7,712 nt of DNA from an uncultured Butyrivibrio sp. (GTDB lineage: Bacteria; Bacillota; Clostridia; Lachnospirales; Lachnospiraceae), in the NCBI GenBank assembly GCA_947169985.1, contig CAMVRW010000109.1, positions 1 to 7,712 of the forward strand. Reading direction: 5' to 3'. The position numbers and the translations under genes are program-made. Below, one piece after another: positions 1-7,712 of the stretch. Positions within the stretch are counted from its first letter, which is position 1, and every line of letters begins with the position of its first letter. The notes under the pieces are model-generated. The model ran no database searches. It was given only the letters and a program-made list of their open reading frames with translations, and was not told the DNA's origin.

Positions 1-753
1 GGATCAATTGTTTCAAGAGCTATCAGAGCTGATGTATACGAGAACTGGACAGATGTTTCGGGTTTCCTTGTAGCTGACCCAAGGATCATCGACAAGCCAC
101 CGTACATTGAGACCATCACCTATACAGAGCTTCGAGAGCTGGCTTACATGGGCGCTTCCGTTCTTCACGAGGATGCTATCTTCCCTGTAAGAAAAGAGGG
201 TATTCCCATCAATATCCGTAACACCAATAAGCCCGAGGATCCAGGAACCTGGATCGTTGAGTCAACAGCCAAGAAATCAAAGTATGTCATCACAGGAATC
301 GCCGGTAAAAAAGGCTTTTGCTGCGTGAACGTACTTAAGGATATGATGAACTCCGAAGTAGGCTTTGTACGTAAAGTACTTCAGGCCTTTGAGGATCAGG
401 ACATCTCCATCGAGCACGTACCTTCAGGTATTGATACCATGACAGTATTTGTATCAGAGGATGAGTTCATTCAGAAGGAGCAGTCTGTAGTATCGGAGAT
501 CCACAAGCTGGCACATCCGGACATGCTGGAGATTGAGTCAGACCTGGCACTTATTGCAGTTGTGGGCCGTGGCATGAAGTCCACCCGTGGTACAGCGGGA
601 AGAATATTCTCAGCCCTTGCACATGCCAGCGTAAACGTAAGAATGATCGACCAGGGTTCCTCCGAGCTCAATATTATCATTGGTGTGGAGAACCGTGATT
701 TTGAGAAAGCTATCAGCGCTATTTACGATATCTTTGTAACTACACAAGTATAA
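1..753 (+). CDS. lysC: Aspartate kinase, C-terminal part (5' end outside window)
   Basis: The reading frame is open from base 1 to the TAA at 751-753, giving 250 residues; aspartokinases are about 400-450 residues, so roughly the first 190 are missing. The enzyme phosphorylates L-aspartate, the first step to lysine, threonine, methionine and diaminopimelate, in the cytosol. The end of the kinase domain is visible: TDVSGFLVADPR near residue 18, then a GASVLHEDAIFPV block and IPINIRNTNKPEDPGT. Two ACT domains follow, at about residues 94-155 and 182-245, which in this family bind the amino-acid effectors. The motif EHVPSGIDTMTVFV in ACT1 resembles the B. subtilis YclM/ThrD class, and SSELNIIIGV in ACT2 is typical. 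The ATG at 148 is internal and is not the real start. The symbol is generic: paralogue names (lysC, thrD, yclM) differ between species and the effector cannot be read from sequence. Transcription probably ends at the hairpin 33 bp downstream. Confidence 0.95.
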   Translation, partial: GSIVSRAIRADVYENWTDVSGFLVADPRIIDKPPYIETITYTELRELAYMGASVLHEDAIFPVRKEGIPINIRNTNKPEDPGTWIVESTAKKSKYVITGIAGKKGFCCVNVLKDMMNSEVGFVRKVLQAFEDQDISIEHVPSGIDTMTVFVSEDEFIQKEQSVVSEIHKLAHPDMLEIESDLALIAVVGRGMKSTRGTAGRIFSALAHASVNVRMIDQGSSELNIIIGVENRDFEKAISAIYDIFVTTQV

Positions 754-785
754 AGAGAAGCCATGGGACAGCCGTCCACATGACG

Positions 786-830
786 AAAAAATTCCTGACT
801 TACTGCATAAGGTAAGCCAGGAATTTTTTT
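786..830. terminator. Bidirectional intrinsic terminator between convergent genes
   Basis: Inverted repeat: bases 791-803 pair with 812-824 around an 8-nt loop (804-811). A run of six A flanks it on the left (786-791) and seven T on the right (824-830). Read on + it ends the aspartokinase transcript with one A-C mismatch (798/817). Read on minus the same position is a G-U wobble, so the stem is continuous, and the A-run becomes a U-tract. The hairpin therefore looks slightly better for the minus gene, whose stop codon (800-802) and last codons lie inside it. A second small hairpin without a T-run (GGAC/GTCC, about 766-777) sits just upstream on +. Confidence 0.88.
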
Positions 831-1603
831 GCGTTATCAATTCGCTCAGTGTTTATGATGATTCCGACGATTGGAGCTTCGTTTGGATACGCTCCGCAGT
901 CAGTAAGGATCTTGGAGTTCTTCAATATGATTCCTACAGGGACCGGATTGTCCATTTCGGACTTGTCCTGGACGGGATACTCGAAGGTTTCGTTGTACTT
1001 GGCAGCCATAACTGCGTACTTGTTTGATTTATCGTACTGACCGTTGGTGAGGTAGTCGGTGTAGGTGCTTGAAGTCAGGTAATCGATGTAGCCCTGATCC
1101 ACGTAGAAGATAAGTCCCTGTGAATCCCAGGAAGCAATCTCATCTGCACTGTAGACATCGCGAAGATCCATATAGGTCTCAAGTGAAGCGTAATGTCCGA
1201 AGGTGTTAGTATCTGCAACTACCACATCAAGCTCGTTTGACGCCATGACAGCCATAAGCTTCTCACTGGTTGCGACTGTTGAGTTGTCCATGTTGGCAAG
1301 AGAGAAACCTGCAGAGGTGTCTGCAAGAATGGCTTCCTTAGTTGTATCTATACCTGCATATTCTGCATATCCGTTCTGGATCTTTTCCTGAGTTTCCAGA
1401 CCTGCTGCATTGATAAGCATTGAATAGAGAGCATAGGGCTTGTTATTCAGCATATCTCTGGTAAAGGTGACAATGAAGATTATCACGATAAGTGCCACGA
1501 TGGTGTGTATCTTGTAGTATTCCCAGAAATAATCCCAGTGGGCCTTGAAGCCCTGCCCCTTGAGTTTCTTACGCTGCTCTCTGATTTCCTCATTTACTGA
1601 CAT
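800..1603 (-). CDS. Membrane-anchored extracytoplasmic protein, solute-binding-protein-like, unknown function
   Basis: This gene encodes 267 residues. Residues 1-30 are charged and cytoplasmic (many Lys/Arg/Glu, then an aromatic stretch HWDYFWEYYKIH). Residues 34-48 form one hydrophobic membrane helix, followed by about 215 residues that should lie outside the cell. There is no signal-peptidase or lipobox cysteine pattern, so the helix is likely a retained anchor. The segment around residues 114-155 (LDVVVADTNTFGHYASLETYMDLRDVYS) resembles the hinge region of type 2 periplasmic-binding folds, which inspired the label; this is inference from a short stretch. No transport permease or ATPase is adjacent. 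The start is ATG 1603-1601 with GGGAGG 13 nt upstream, somewhat long spacing. A strong promoter lies about 100 bp upstream. The gene stands alone, converging on the aspartokinase gene, and ends within the shared terminator. I do not recognise a characterised homologue; it resembles hypothetical proteins of Lachnospiraceae. Confidence 0.88.
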   Translation of the reverse strand: MSVNEEIREQRKKLKGQGFKAHWDYFWEYYKIHTIVALIVIIFIVTFTRDMLNNKPYALYSMLINAAGLETQEKIQNGYAEYAGIDTTKEAILADTSAGFSLANMDNSTVATSEKLMAVMASNELDVVVADTNTFGHYASLETYMDLRDVYSADEIASWDSQGLIFYVDQGYIDYLTSSTYTDYLTNGQYDKSNKYAVMAAKYNETFEYPVQDKSEMDNPVPVGIILKNSKILTDCGAYPNEAPIVGIIINTERIDNAKKFLAYLMQ

Positions 1604-1691
1604 GTTTCTTTTACTGCCTCCCGATCATCTTAACAAAAATATAATACTTTTTTTGCGTTAAACCATATATAATGTTATTAGGCGTTTTGCG

Positions 1692-1701
1692 TACTTAAGT
1701 A
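1692..1701. promoter_or_regulatory. Perfect 10-bp palindrome at the predicted start point of the minus gene
   Basis: TACTTAAGTA is fully self-complementary and lies directly downstream of the minus-strand -10 box (1702-1707), covering the expected transcription start near 1695. A dimeric repressor bound here would block initiation. No second copy is seen in the window, and short palindromes occur by chance in AT-rich DNA, so an operator role is only a suggestion. Confidence 0.3.
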
Positions 1702-1730
1702 ATGATATAAAAGCCAATTTTTAGTGTCAA
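1702..1730 (-). promoter_or_regulatory. Sigma-A promoter for the minus-strand membrane protein gene
   Basis: On the minus strand TTGACA (1730-1725, perfect -35) is followed by a 17-bp spacer and TATCAT (1707-1702, five of six -10 bases). The predicted start is near 1695, leaving a leader of about 92 nt before the ATG at 1603. I see no recognisable riboswitch or attenuator in that leader; it is AU-rich with a run of seven A. Confidence 0.75.
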
Positions 1731-1762
1731 CCGAAAAATCTAAATAAAGTATAAAAAAGACC

Positions 1763-1791
1763 TTGAAAGATTAGAGGAAGCAATATAAGAT
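1763..1791 (+). promoter_or_regulatory. Candidate promoter for the DUF6106-guaB-GGDEF/EAL cluster
   Basis: TTGAAA (1763-1768) is followed by TATAAG at 1784-1789 (15-bp spacer) or TAAGAT at 1786-1791 (17-bp spacer). Either would start transcription near 1796-1798, about 30 nt before the ATG. A second option is TATAAA at 1750-1755, whose -35 is poor. The rest of 1604-1825 shows AT-rich DNA with further TATAAT-like strings (1640, 1668) lacking good -35 partners. No purine riboswitch was recognised, although guaB follows. Confidence 0.4.
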
Positions 1792-1808
1792 AGTCAATAA
1801 AATTAAAC

Positions 1809-1816
1809 AGGAGGAG
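1809..1816 (+). promoter_or_regulatory. Strong ribosome binding site of the DUF6106-like gene
   Basis: AGGAGGAG ends 9 nt before ATG 1826, an excellent match to the anti-Shine-Dalgarno sequence. It fixes the start of this gene and suggests efficient translation of the first gene in the cluster. Confidence 0.8.
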
Positions 1817-1825
1817 TTTACCGTA

Positions 1826-2338
1826 ATGGCGTTAGAAAACAATTATGTTGAATGCCTTGTGGCCAGCAAAGGCTCACCTCTGGTTAAGTTCTTTAGCTAT
1901 CTTTCATTAGCGCTGGCAGTCATTTTCTTTCTTTCCTCAATCTTGACAGTTCTCGGGATTGCGGGTCTTATCCTGTGCGTTGCTGCAGGTGTAGTTTATT
2001 ATTTCCTTTCATTAAATGCGAATATTGAGTTTGAGTATCAGTACTGTGAGAGGGAGATCACAGTGGACAAGATACTTAACAAGTCAAAGCGCAAGAATGT
2101 AGGAAAGTTTGAGGTTGACCACATTGAAGCTCTGGCTCCCACAAACTCTCATCATCTGGACGAGTTTAAGAACAAGACCCTGAAGACTATGGATTTTTCT
2201 GCAAGGGACAAGAGCAGACAACCTGATCCAACATATACATTTATATATGATGGAAAAGAAAGGATCATTTTCGAACCTACTGCTGAGTTTGTAACAGCAG
2301 TAAAGAGCGTTGCACCTAGAAAAGTTTTCACAGATTAA
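1826..2338 (+). CDS. Small two-helix membrane protein, DUF6106-like
   Basis: This gene encodes 170 residues. A short N-terminal segment (NNYVECLVASKGSPLVKFF) precedes two hydrophobic helices at about residues 22-40 and 44-62, separated by a very short turn, so they form a hairpin with both ends on the same side. The remaining 108 residues are soluble and rich in alternating strands (EFEYQYCEREITVDKI, then YTFIYDGKERIIFEPT), with many Lys/Arg. The positive-inside rule suggests they face the cytosol, and the pattern recalls membrane-linked PH-like domains. The overall look matches DUF6106, a Firmicutes family of unknown role; that assignment is from memory and tentative. The start at ATG 1826 is supported by an AGGAGGAG site. 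It ends 15 bp before guaB, so the two are almost certainly co-transcribed. The function is unknown; the neighbouring IMP dehydrogenase does not by itself define it. Confidence 0.85.
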   Translation: MALENNYVECLVASKGSPLVKFFSYLSLALAVIFFLSSILTVLGIAGLILCVAAGVVYYFLSLNANIEFEYQYCEREITVDKILNKSKRKNVGKFEVDHIEALAPTNSHHLDEFKNKTLKTMDFSARDKSRQPDPTYTFIYDGKERIIFEPTAEFVTAVKSVAPRKVFTD

Positions 2339-3811
<1,473 letters not shown>

Positions 3812-3824
3812 GCTTCTTTGTAGA

Positions 3825-3840
3825 TTCCTCTTGAGGGGGA
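3825..3840 (+). promoter_or_regulatory. Shine-Dalgarno of the GGDEF-EAL gene inside a small hairpin
   Basis: GAGGGGGA (3833-3840) lies 8 nt before a TTG start at 3849. Bases 3825-3830 (TTCCTC) can pair with 3835-3840 around a UUGA loop, giving four Watson-Crick and two G-U pairs that cover most of the Shine-Dalgarno. The site decides the choice of TTG over the next in-frame ATG at 3879, which has no good ribosome binding site. The hairpin could dampen translation relative to guaB. Confidence 0.5.
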
Positions 3841-3848
3841 AAATATAG

Positions 3849-6569
3849 TTGCCTGACACAATCAACAATGCTGAAAAAATGCAAATGACCATGGGCTCTG
3901 CATCAGAACAGAGTGGAGCCCTTGGTAATATTGCGCTTAAGAACAAGGAAGAGATGCAGTCCTGGCAGGACAGATTCTGCGAGATGGCCGGGGTGTATTC
4001 TCTTTGCCTTGATGCGCACGGAGTTCCCATTACTGAGTTCTCCGGTAATGCCCATGAGATAGAGATAATCAAGAAATATGTCACGCCCATAAGGATACAC
4101 AATATCTATAAGCGTGTTTCAGAAAGTGATCTTGAGGATCAGGCTGTTGAGATTACAGAGATCCCCAATCTACGACTAGCTGCTATTGCTGTCTCAGACG
4201 GCACTCGGATTGCAGCAGTATGGATCGTCTGCGGAATCTTCACGGATGCCCAGTATGATTCGAGCTTTTTCCATTTCCCACCAATCGACAATTTCCAATA
4301 TCTGATATCAGAGGATAAGTTCTATAAGACTCTGGATCTTCTAAGGGAGACTTTGAATGTTCTCATAAAGGTTGAGACATCAAGGTCTAAAGCCATTGCC
4401 ATAAGCGAGGAATCTAAGCTCCAGGAACTGGAGATGACCAGCTCATTCCACAGGGCAGAGACCATGACGGAGATTGTGTCACTGCTGGACAGCAATGAGC
4501 CCATAGAGGAGATCATGGTTGAGGTGATCTCAAAGCTTTGTTCTTATCTGCAGATCAGTAATGCCTTTACCTGCAGACTCCACCACAACACACTGATGGA
4601 CATTGTTGTTCAGTGGGCACTTCCGGGAGTGGGAAAGCTCTTTACAGAGACCACGGACCAGGAGATATGCTGGTTTATTGGCAATCAGAAGGCTGTGGTC
4701 ATCTCCAGCGACACTCAGATGAATGCAGGAGAGAGGGAACAGATCGACAACCTTGGTATCAGGGCTCTTGTTTCCATGCCTGTCATAATCAATGGCTTTG
4801 CCATGTTCTATGCATGCTTTACTGAGAACAGGGAAGCCAGGATCTGGTCTATCGATGACATCAAATTCATAAATGATGCTATCAGGATCCTTCAGAGTAT
4901 CATCACCAAGAGACTTCAGACCAACTCACTGGCAAGCTCTTTTGCTTCCCTTGAGGCGGTTCTTGATAACGTGGGAAGCTCAATCTATGTAAGAGATAAT
5001 GGTACAGGAGTGCTTCTTTTTGCTAACAGGAGTTTTAAAAAGAACTTTTCCAAGGAACTTACTGAGAACAAACTGGTAGATCTTTTTGAGAACAATATCC
5101 CCTCAAGGAGCTACAGCGGTAATTTTGAGGTTCATCACAAGGACAGAGAAAAGTGGTACGACGTTTACTACACCAGGATCAAGTGGGTGGACGGACGTCC
5201 TGTTTCCCTTTGTGCTATTTATGATATTACTGAAAAGAAACTGTACCAGAAGAGAATTGAGCAGCAGGCTTATACTGATTTCCTGACAGGTCTTTTCAAC
5301 AGAATGTGCTGCGAAAAGGATCTGGCAAGGTACGTGGACGAGTCTACACAAAATGGTGGACACGGCGCTTTGATGTACCTGGATCTGGATGACTTCAAGC
5401 ACATCAACGACAGCCTTGGCCATCAGTACGGCGACGTGCTATTGCAGGATATTTCAAGGGCTATTTCAAGGATAGAAGGTATCCAGGGCTCCTGCTATCG
5501 TATGGGCGGCGATGAGTTTGTCATCATTGTTCCTCCGGAGAGCTATTACAGAATGGACAAGATCATGGAGGAGATAAAGGACGCCTTTGCAACGCCCTGG
5601 TACCTTAAGGACAGCGATTACTACTGCACCATGAGTATGGGTGTTGTACGATTCCCTGATCATGGAGACAGTGTCTCAGAGCTTATCAGAAAGTCTGACG
5701 TTGCCATGTACGAAGCAAAGAAATCCGGCAAAAACAGGATTGCTGAGTACTCAGACAATATTGATTCCTCCTCCATCCACAGACTGGATCTGGAGAAGAA
5801 TATGTATGATGCCATCGGCAAACAGTGCGATGAGTTTGAGGTATTCTTCCAGCCTATCGTCAGTGACTTCCATGGCGGAAAGGGCAAGAAGGTCAAGCAC
5901 ATCGGAGCAGAGGCTCTTGTTCGTTGGAACAGCAATTCACTGGGATTCCTTAATCCTGATGAGTTCGTTCCCCTTGCAGAATATCTTGGACTTATCAATC
6001 CTATCGGTAATCATGTGCTCCGGAAGGCCTGTGAGTGCTGCAGGGCATGGAACGAGGCGGGCAAGGGCGAGTTTGTCGTAGGTGTAAATCTGTCGGTGGT
6101 ACAGATCATGCAGACAGACATTGTTGATATAATAAAGAGCTGCCTTGAAGAAAATCATATAAAGCCTTCAAACCTGGTACTTGAGCTTACAGAGCGACTT
6201 GCCATCAACGATCTGGCAAGGACGAAGCAGACTCTTTTGGATATAAAGGCACTTGGCGTAAGGCTTGCACTGGACGATTTTGGAACGGGCTACTCTGCTC
6301 TTAGCAGTATCCGTGCTCTTCCATTTGATATCATCAAGATAGACAAGGACTTTGTAAAAGACATTTCGGAGGACGAGTATTCACAGGCCTTCGTAAGGTC
6401 CATCGTGGACATGGGTAAAGCCATCGGCGCAGAAGTCTGCGTAGAGGGTATTGAGACCAAGGAACAGCTGGATGCCCTTAAGGGAATGGGCGTAAAGTAC
6501 ATTCAGGGCTACTACTATGACAAGCCGGTAAGGCGTACTGTCTTCGAGGAAAAATATGTCTATAAGTAA
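3849..6569 (+). CDS. Cytosolic sensor GGDEF-EAL protein (c-di-GMP synthesis and breakdown)
   Basis: This gene encodes 906 residues from a TTG start chosen for its GAGGGGGA site; ATG 3879 (residue 11) is the fallback. Domains: PocR-like sensory region about 36-160 (tentative); coiled coil 178-205; GAF about 206-352; PAS about 366-465; GGDEF about 474-635; EAL about 650-900. There is no signal peptide or membrane helix. The GGDEF domain has the intact signature at 553-557, metal/GTP residues Asp512, Asn520 and Asp529, and TDFLTGLFNR at the entry. The RxxD inhibitory I-site expected at 544-547 is replaced by GIQG. The EAL domain keeps Glu688 (EAL), Asn747, Glu779 (ELTE), Asp809-Asp810 (DDFGTGYS), Lys830, Glu866 and Gln886, so phosphodiesterase activity is likely. 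A Gly/Lys-rich insert (about 674-683) precedes the EAL motif. It would make pppGpG-linked c-di-GMP from two GTP and/or cleave it to pGpG; net direction cannot be read. It lies 37 bp after guaB, which feeds GTP synthesis. Confidence 0.95.
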   Translation: MPDTINNAEKMQMTMGSASEQSGALGNIALKNKEEMQSWQDRFCEMAGVYSLCLDAHGVPITEFSGNAHEIEIIKKYVTPIRIHNIYKRVSESDLEDQAVEITEIPNLRLAAIAVSDGTRIAAVWIVCGIFTDAQYDSSFFHFPPIDNFQYLISEDKFYKTLDLLRETLNVLIKVETSRSKAIAISEESKLQELEMTSSFHRAETMTEIVSLLDSNEPIEEIMVEVISKLCSYLQISNAFTCRLHHNTLMDIVVQWALPGVGKLFTETTDQEICWFIGNQKAVVISSDTQMNAGEREQIDNLGIRALVSMPVIINGFAMFYACFTENREARIWSIDDIKFINDAIRILQSIITKRLQTNSLASSFASLEAVLDNVGSSIYVRDNGTGVLLFANRSFKKNFSKELTENKLVDLFENNIPSRSYSGNFEVHHKDREKWYDVYYTRIKWVDGRPVSLCAIYDITEKKLYQKRIEQQAYTDFLTGLFNRMCCEKDLARYVDESTQNGGHGALMYLDLDDFKHINDSLGHQYGDVLLQDISRAISRIEGIQGSCYRMGGDEFVIIVPPESYYRMDKIMEEIKDAFATPWYLKDSDYYCTMSMGVVRFPDHGDSVSELIRKSDVAMYEAKKSGKNRIAEYSDNIDSSSIHRLDLEKNMYDAIGKQCDEFEVFFQPIVSDFHGGKGKKVKHIGAEALVRWNSNSLGFLNPDEFVPLAEYLGLINPIGNHVLRKACECCRAWNEAGKGEFVVGVNLSVVQIMQTDIVDIIKSCLEENHIKPSNLVLELTERLAINDLARTKQTLLDIKALGVRLALDDFGTGYSALSSIRALPFDIIKIDKDFVKDISEDEYSQAFVRSIVDMGKAIGAEVCVEGIETKEQLDALKGMGVKYIQGYYYDKPVRRTVFEEKYVYK

Positions 6570-6580
6570 AAGGCCCGATG

Positions 6581-6589
6581 TGATATACT
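6581..6589 (+). promoter_or_regulatory. Extended -10 promoter candidate for glnS
   Basis: TGATATACT combines a TG dinucleotide one base ahead of TATACT (five of six -10 bases), the extended -10 layout. The -35 area (around 6561-6566, TATAAG) is poor, as is common for such promoters. The predicted start near 6596 gives a leader of about 36 nt. No terminator follows the upstream gene, so read-through is also possible. Confidence 0.45.
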
Positions 6590-6631
6590 GAAATATAAAC
6601 ATTAAAAATAGAAAGTTGGTTTTATTAAGAA

Positions 6632-7712
6632 ATGGCTGAAGAAATTACAAATGTAAATGCAAATCCTGAGGGAGAAGGTGCTACCTCAAGACACTTTATT
6701 GAGAGGGAAATTGATAAGGACCTCAAGGAGGGAGTATACGATCACGTTTGCACACGTTTCCCACCTGAGCCCAACGGATTTTTGCACATAGGTCACGCCA
6801 AGAGCATACTTCTTAACTATGGTATGGCCAAGGAGTACAACGGCAAGTTCAACATGAGATTCGATGATACCAATCCTACCAAGGAAAAGTCTGAGTTCAT
6901 GGACGCCATCATCGAGGATGTTAAGTGGCTTGGCGCTGATTATGAGGACAGACTCTTTTACGCATCTGACTATTTCGACCAGATGTATGAGGATGCAGTA
7001 AAGCTCATCAAGAAGGGCAAAGCTTATGTTTCTGAGCTGACAGCTGATGAAATCAGAGAGTATAGAGGAACACTCACAGAGCCCGGTAAGAACGACCCTA
7101 ACAGAGACAGAAGCGTTGAGGAAAACCTTCGTCTCTTTGAAGAAATGAAGTCCGGTAAGGTTGAGGACGGGAAAATGACTCTCCGTGCCAAGATCGATAT
7201 GGCATCTCCTAACATCAACATGAGAGATCCTATCATTTACCGTGTTGCACACATGAGCCATGCAAGATGTGGCGACAAGTGGTGCATCTATCCTATGTAC
7301 GACTTTGCTCATCCTATCGAGGATGCCATCGAGGGTATCACACATTCCCTTTGCACCCTTGAGTTCGAGGATCACAGACCTCTTTACGACTGGGTTAAGA
7401 CAGAGTGCGAGTACCAGAACCCACCACGTCAGATCGAGTTTGCAAAGATGTATCTCAACAACGTGGTAACAGGTAAAAGATATATCAAGCGTCTTGTAGA
7501 GGATGGAATAGTTGACGGGTGGGATGATCCAAGACTTGTAACCATCGCGTCTCTTCGCAGAAGAGGATTTACACCTGAGTCTATCAAGATGTTTGTAGAT
7601 ATGTGCGGAATCAGTAAGGCACAGGCAACTGCAGAGTATGCAATGCTCGAGTACTGTATCAGAGAGGATCTTAAGCTGAAGGCAAAGAGAATGCTTGCCA
7701 TCCTTGATCCTG
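6632..7712 (+). CDS. glnS: Glutaminyl-tRNA synthetase, N-terminal part (3' end outside window)
   Basis: The frame is open from ATG 6632 to the window end, 360 codons of a protein usually about 550-570 residues. It joins glutamine to tRNA-Gln in the cytosol. [17 protein letters not shown] (residues 42-58) holds the class I HIGH motif at 52-55 in the form that marks GlnRS rather than Glu[16 protein letters not shown] (76-89), [33 protein letters not shown] substrate region (217-245; shown by [17 protein letters not shown]) and [17 protein letters not shown] (296-312) agree. The KMSKS position reads VVTGKRY (278-284), unlike E. coli VMSKRKL, but keeps the lysine-arginine pair. The first 20 residues are a variable leader. 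An in-frame TAA six bases upstream fixes the ATG as the first possible start. No Shine-Dalgarno precedes it; the nearest purine run, AGAAAG, is 16 nt away. Many Firmicutes lack GlnRS and use Glu-tRNA amidotransferase, but Clostridia often have it. Confidence 0.96.
   Translation, partial: MAEEITNVNANPEGEGATSRHFIEREIDKDLKEGVYDHVCTRFPPEPNGFLHIGHAKSILLNYGMAKEYNGKFNMRFDDTNPTKEKSEFMDAIIEDVKWLGADYEDRLFYASDYFDQMYEDAVKLIKKGKAYVSELTADEIREYRGTLTEPGKNDPNRDRSVEENLRLFEEMKSGKVEDGKMTLRAKIDMASPNINMRDPIIYRVAHMSHARCGDKWCIYPMYDFAHPIEDAIEGITHSLCTLEFEDHRPLYDWVKTECEYQNPPRQIEFAKMYLNNVVTGKRYIKRLVEDGIVDGWDDPRLVTIASLRRRGFTPESIKMFVDMCGISKAQATAEYAMLEYCIREDLKLKAKRMLAILDP

Noticed and set aside
763..781. Small hairpin ATG-GGAC/GTCC after the aspartokinase stop
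   Set aside because: It has a short stem with a bulge and no T-run, so it is not a terminator by itself. The real one follows immediately.
610..840. Minus-strand open frame of 76 codons running from the convergent terminator into aspartokinase
   Set aside because: It starts inside aspartokinase coding sequence, passes the terminator and resembles no protein; it is a chance frame.
1651..1692. Direct repeat TTTTGCGT at 1651-1658 and 1685-1692, also at 827-834
   Set aside because: It is only 8 bp long in AT-rich DNA, with spacing not tied to a promoter element and one copy in a terminator tail. It is probably chance.
1604..1825. Purine or other riboswitch ahead of the guaB cluster
   Set aside because: No conserved purine-aptamer core or matching stems were recognised on the + strand. 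The likely transcript start is only about 30 nt before the first gene.
5641..6081. Plus-strand open frame of 146 codons inside the GGDEF-EAL gene
   Set aside because: It is out of frame with clear GGDEF and EAL motifs, has no ribosome binding site and a low-complexity translation.
6686..7375. Minus-strand open frame of 229 codons
   Set aside because: It lies wholly opposite glnS, whose motifs are unmistakable. The antisense translation has no recognisable domain and arises from the codon bias of the true gene.

Overview
The window looks like an ordinary chromosomal segment of an anaerobic Clostridia-type Firmicute, most likely a Lachnospiraceae member (Butyrivibrio/Pseudobutyrivibrio/Roseburia group). 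The evidence for this is moderate GC, strong AGGAGG-type ribosome binding sites, a YclM-type aspartokinase, a clostridial-style GlnRS, and two hypothetical membrane proteins that resemble Lachnospiraceae-restricted families. The taxonomic placement is inference from protein flavour; no rRNA or other marker is present.

Layout from left to right: (1) the C-terminal 250 codons of an aspartate kinase on the + strand (1-753, cut by the window edge). (2) A compact terminator hairpin with a T-run on both sides (786-830) that appears to serve two convergent genes. (3) A minus-strand gene (800-1603) for a single-pass membrane protein with a large extracytoplasmic domain that resembles solute-binding proteins; its stop codon lies inside the terminator stem. 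(4) A 222-bp AT-rich divergent intergenic region (1604-1825) with a very good sigma-A promoter for the minus gene (TTGACA-17-TATCAT), a 10-bp perfect palindrome at its predicted start point, and a weaker promoter candidate facing right. (5) A rightward cluster: a small two-helix membrane protein (DUF6106-like, 1826-2338), IMP dehydrogenase guaB (2354-3811), and a large cytosolic GGDEF-EAL sensor protein (3849-6569) that starts at TTG. (6) The first 360 codons of glutaminyl-tRNA synthetase (6632-7712), with an extended -10 promoter candidate just ahead of it.

The three rightward genes are separated by only 15 and 37 bp with no terminator seen, so they probably share a transcript. GuaB is the committed step to GMP/GTP, and GTP is the substrate of the GGDEF domain. 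A link between guanine nucleotide supply and cyclic-di-GMP signalling is therefore an attractive but unproven reading. The GGDEF-EAL protein keeps the key residues of both catalytic domains, lacks the usual RxxD product-inhibition site, and has a PocR-like (tentative) - coiled-coil - GAF - PAS sensory half without membrane segments.

No mobile element, CRISPR array, RNA gene, defence system or clear horizontal-transfer signature was seen. I did not find a clearly new biological system. The items worth a second look are the guaB/c-di-GMP linkage, the stop codon inside the bidirectional terminator, the DUF6106-guaB pairing, the hairpin that could mask the ribosome binding site of the GGDEF-EAL gene, and the non-canonical KMSKS loop of GlnRS.
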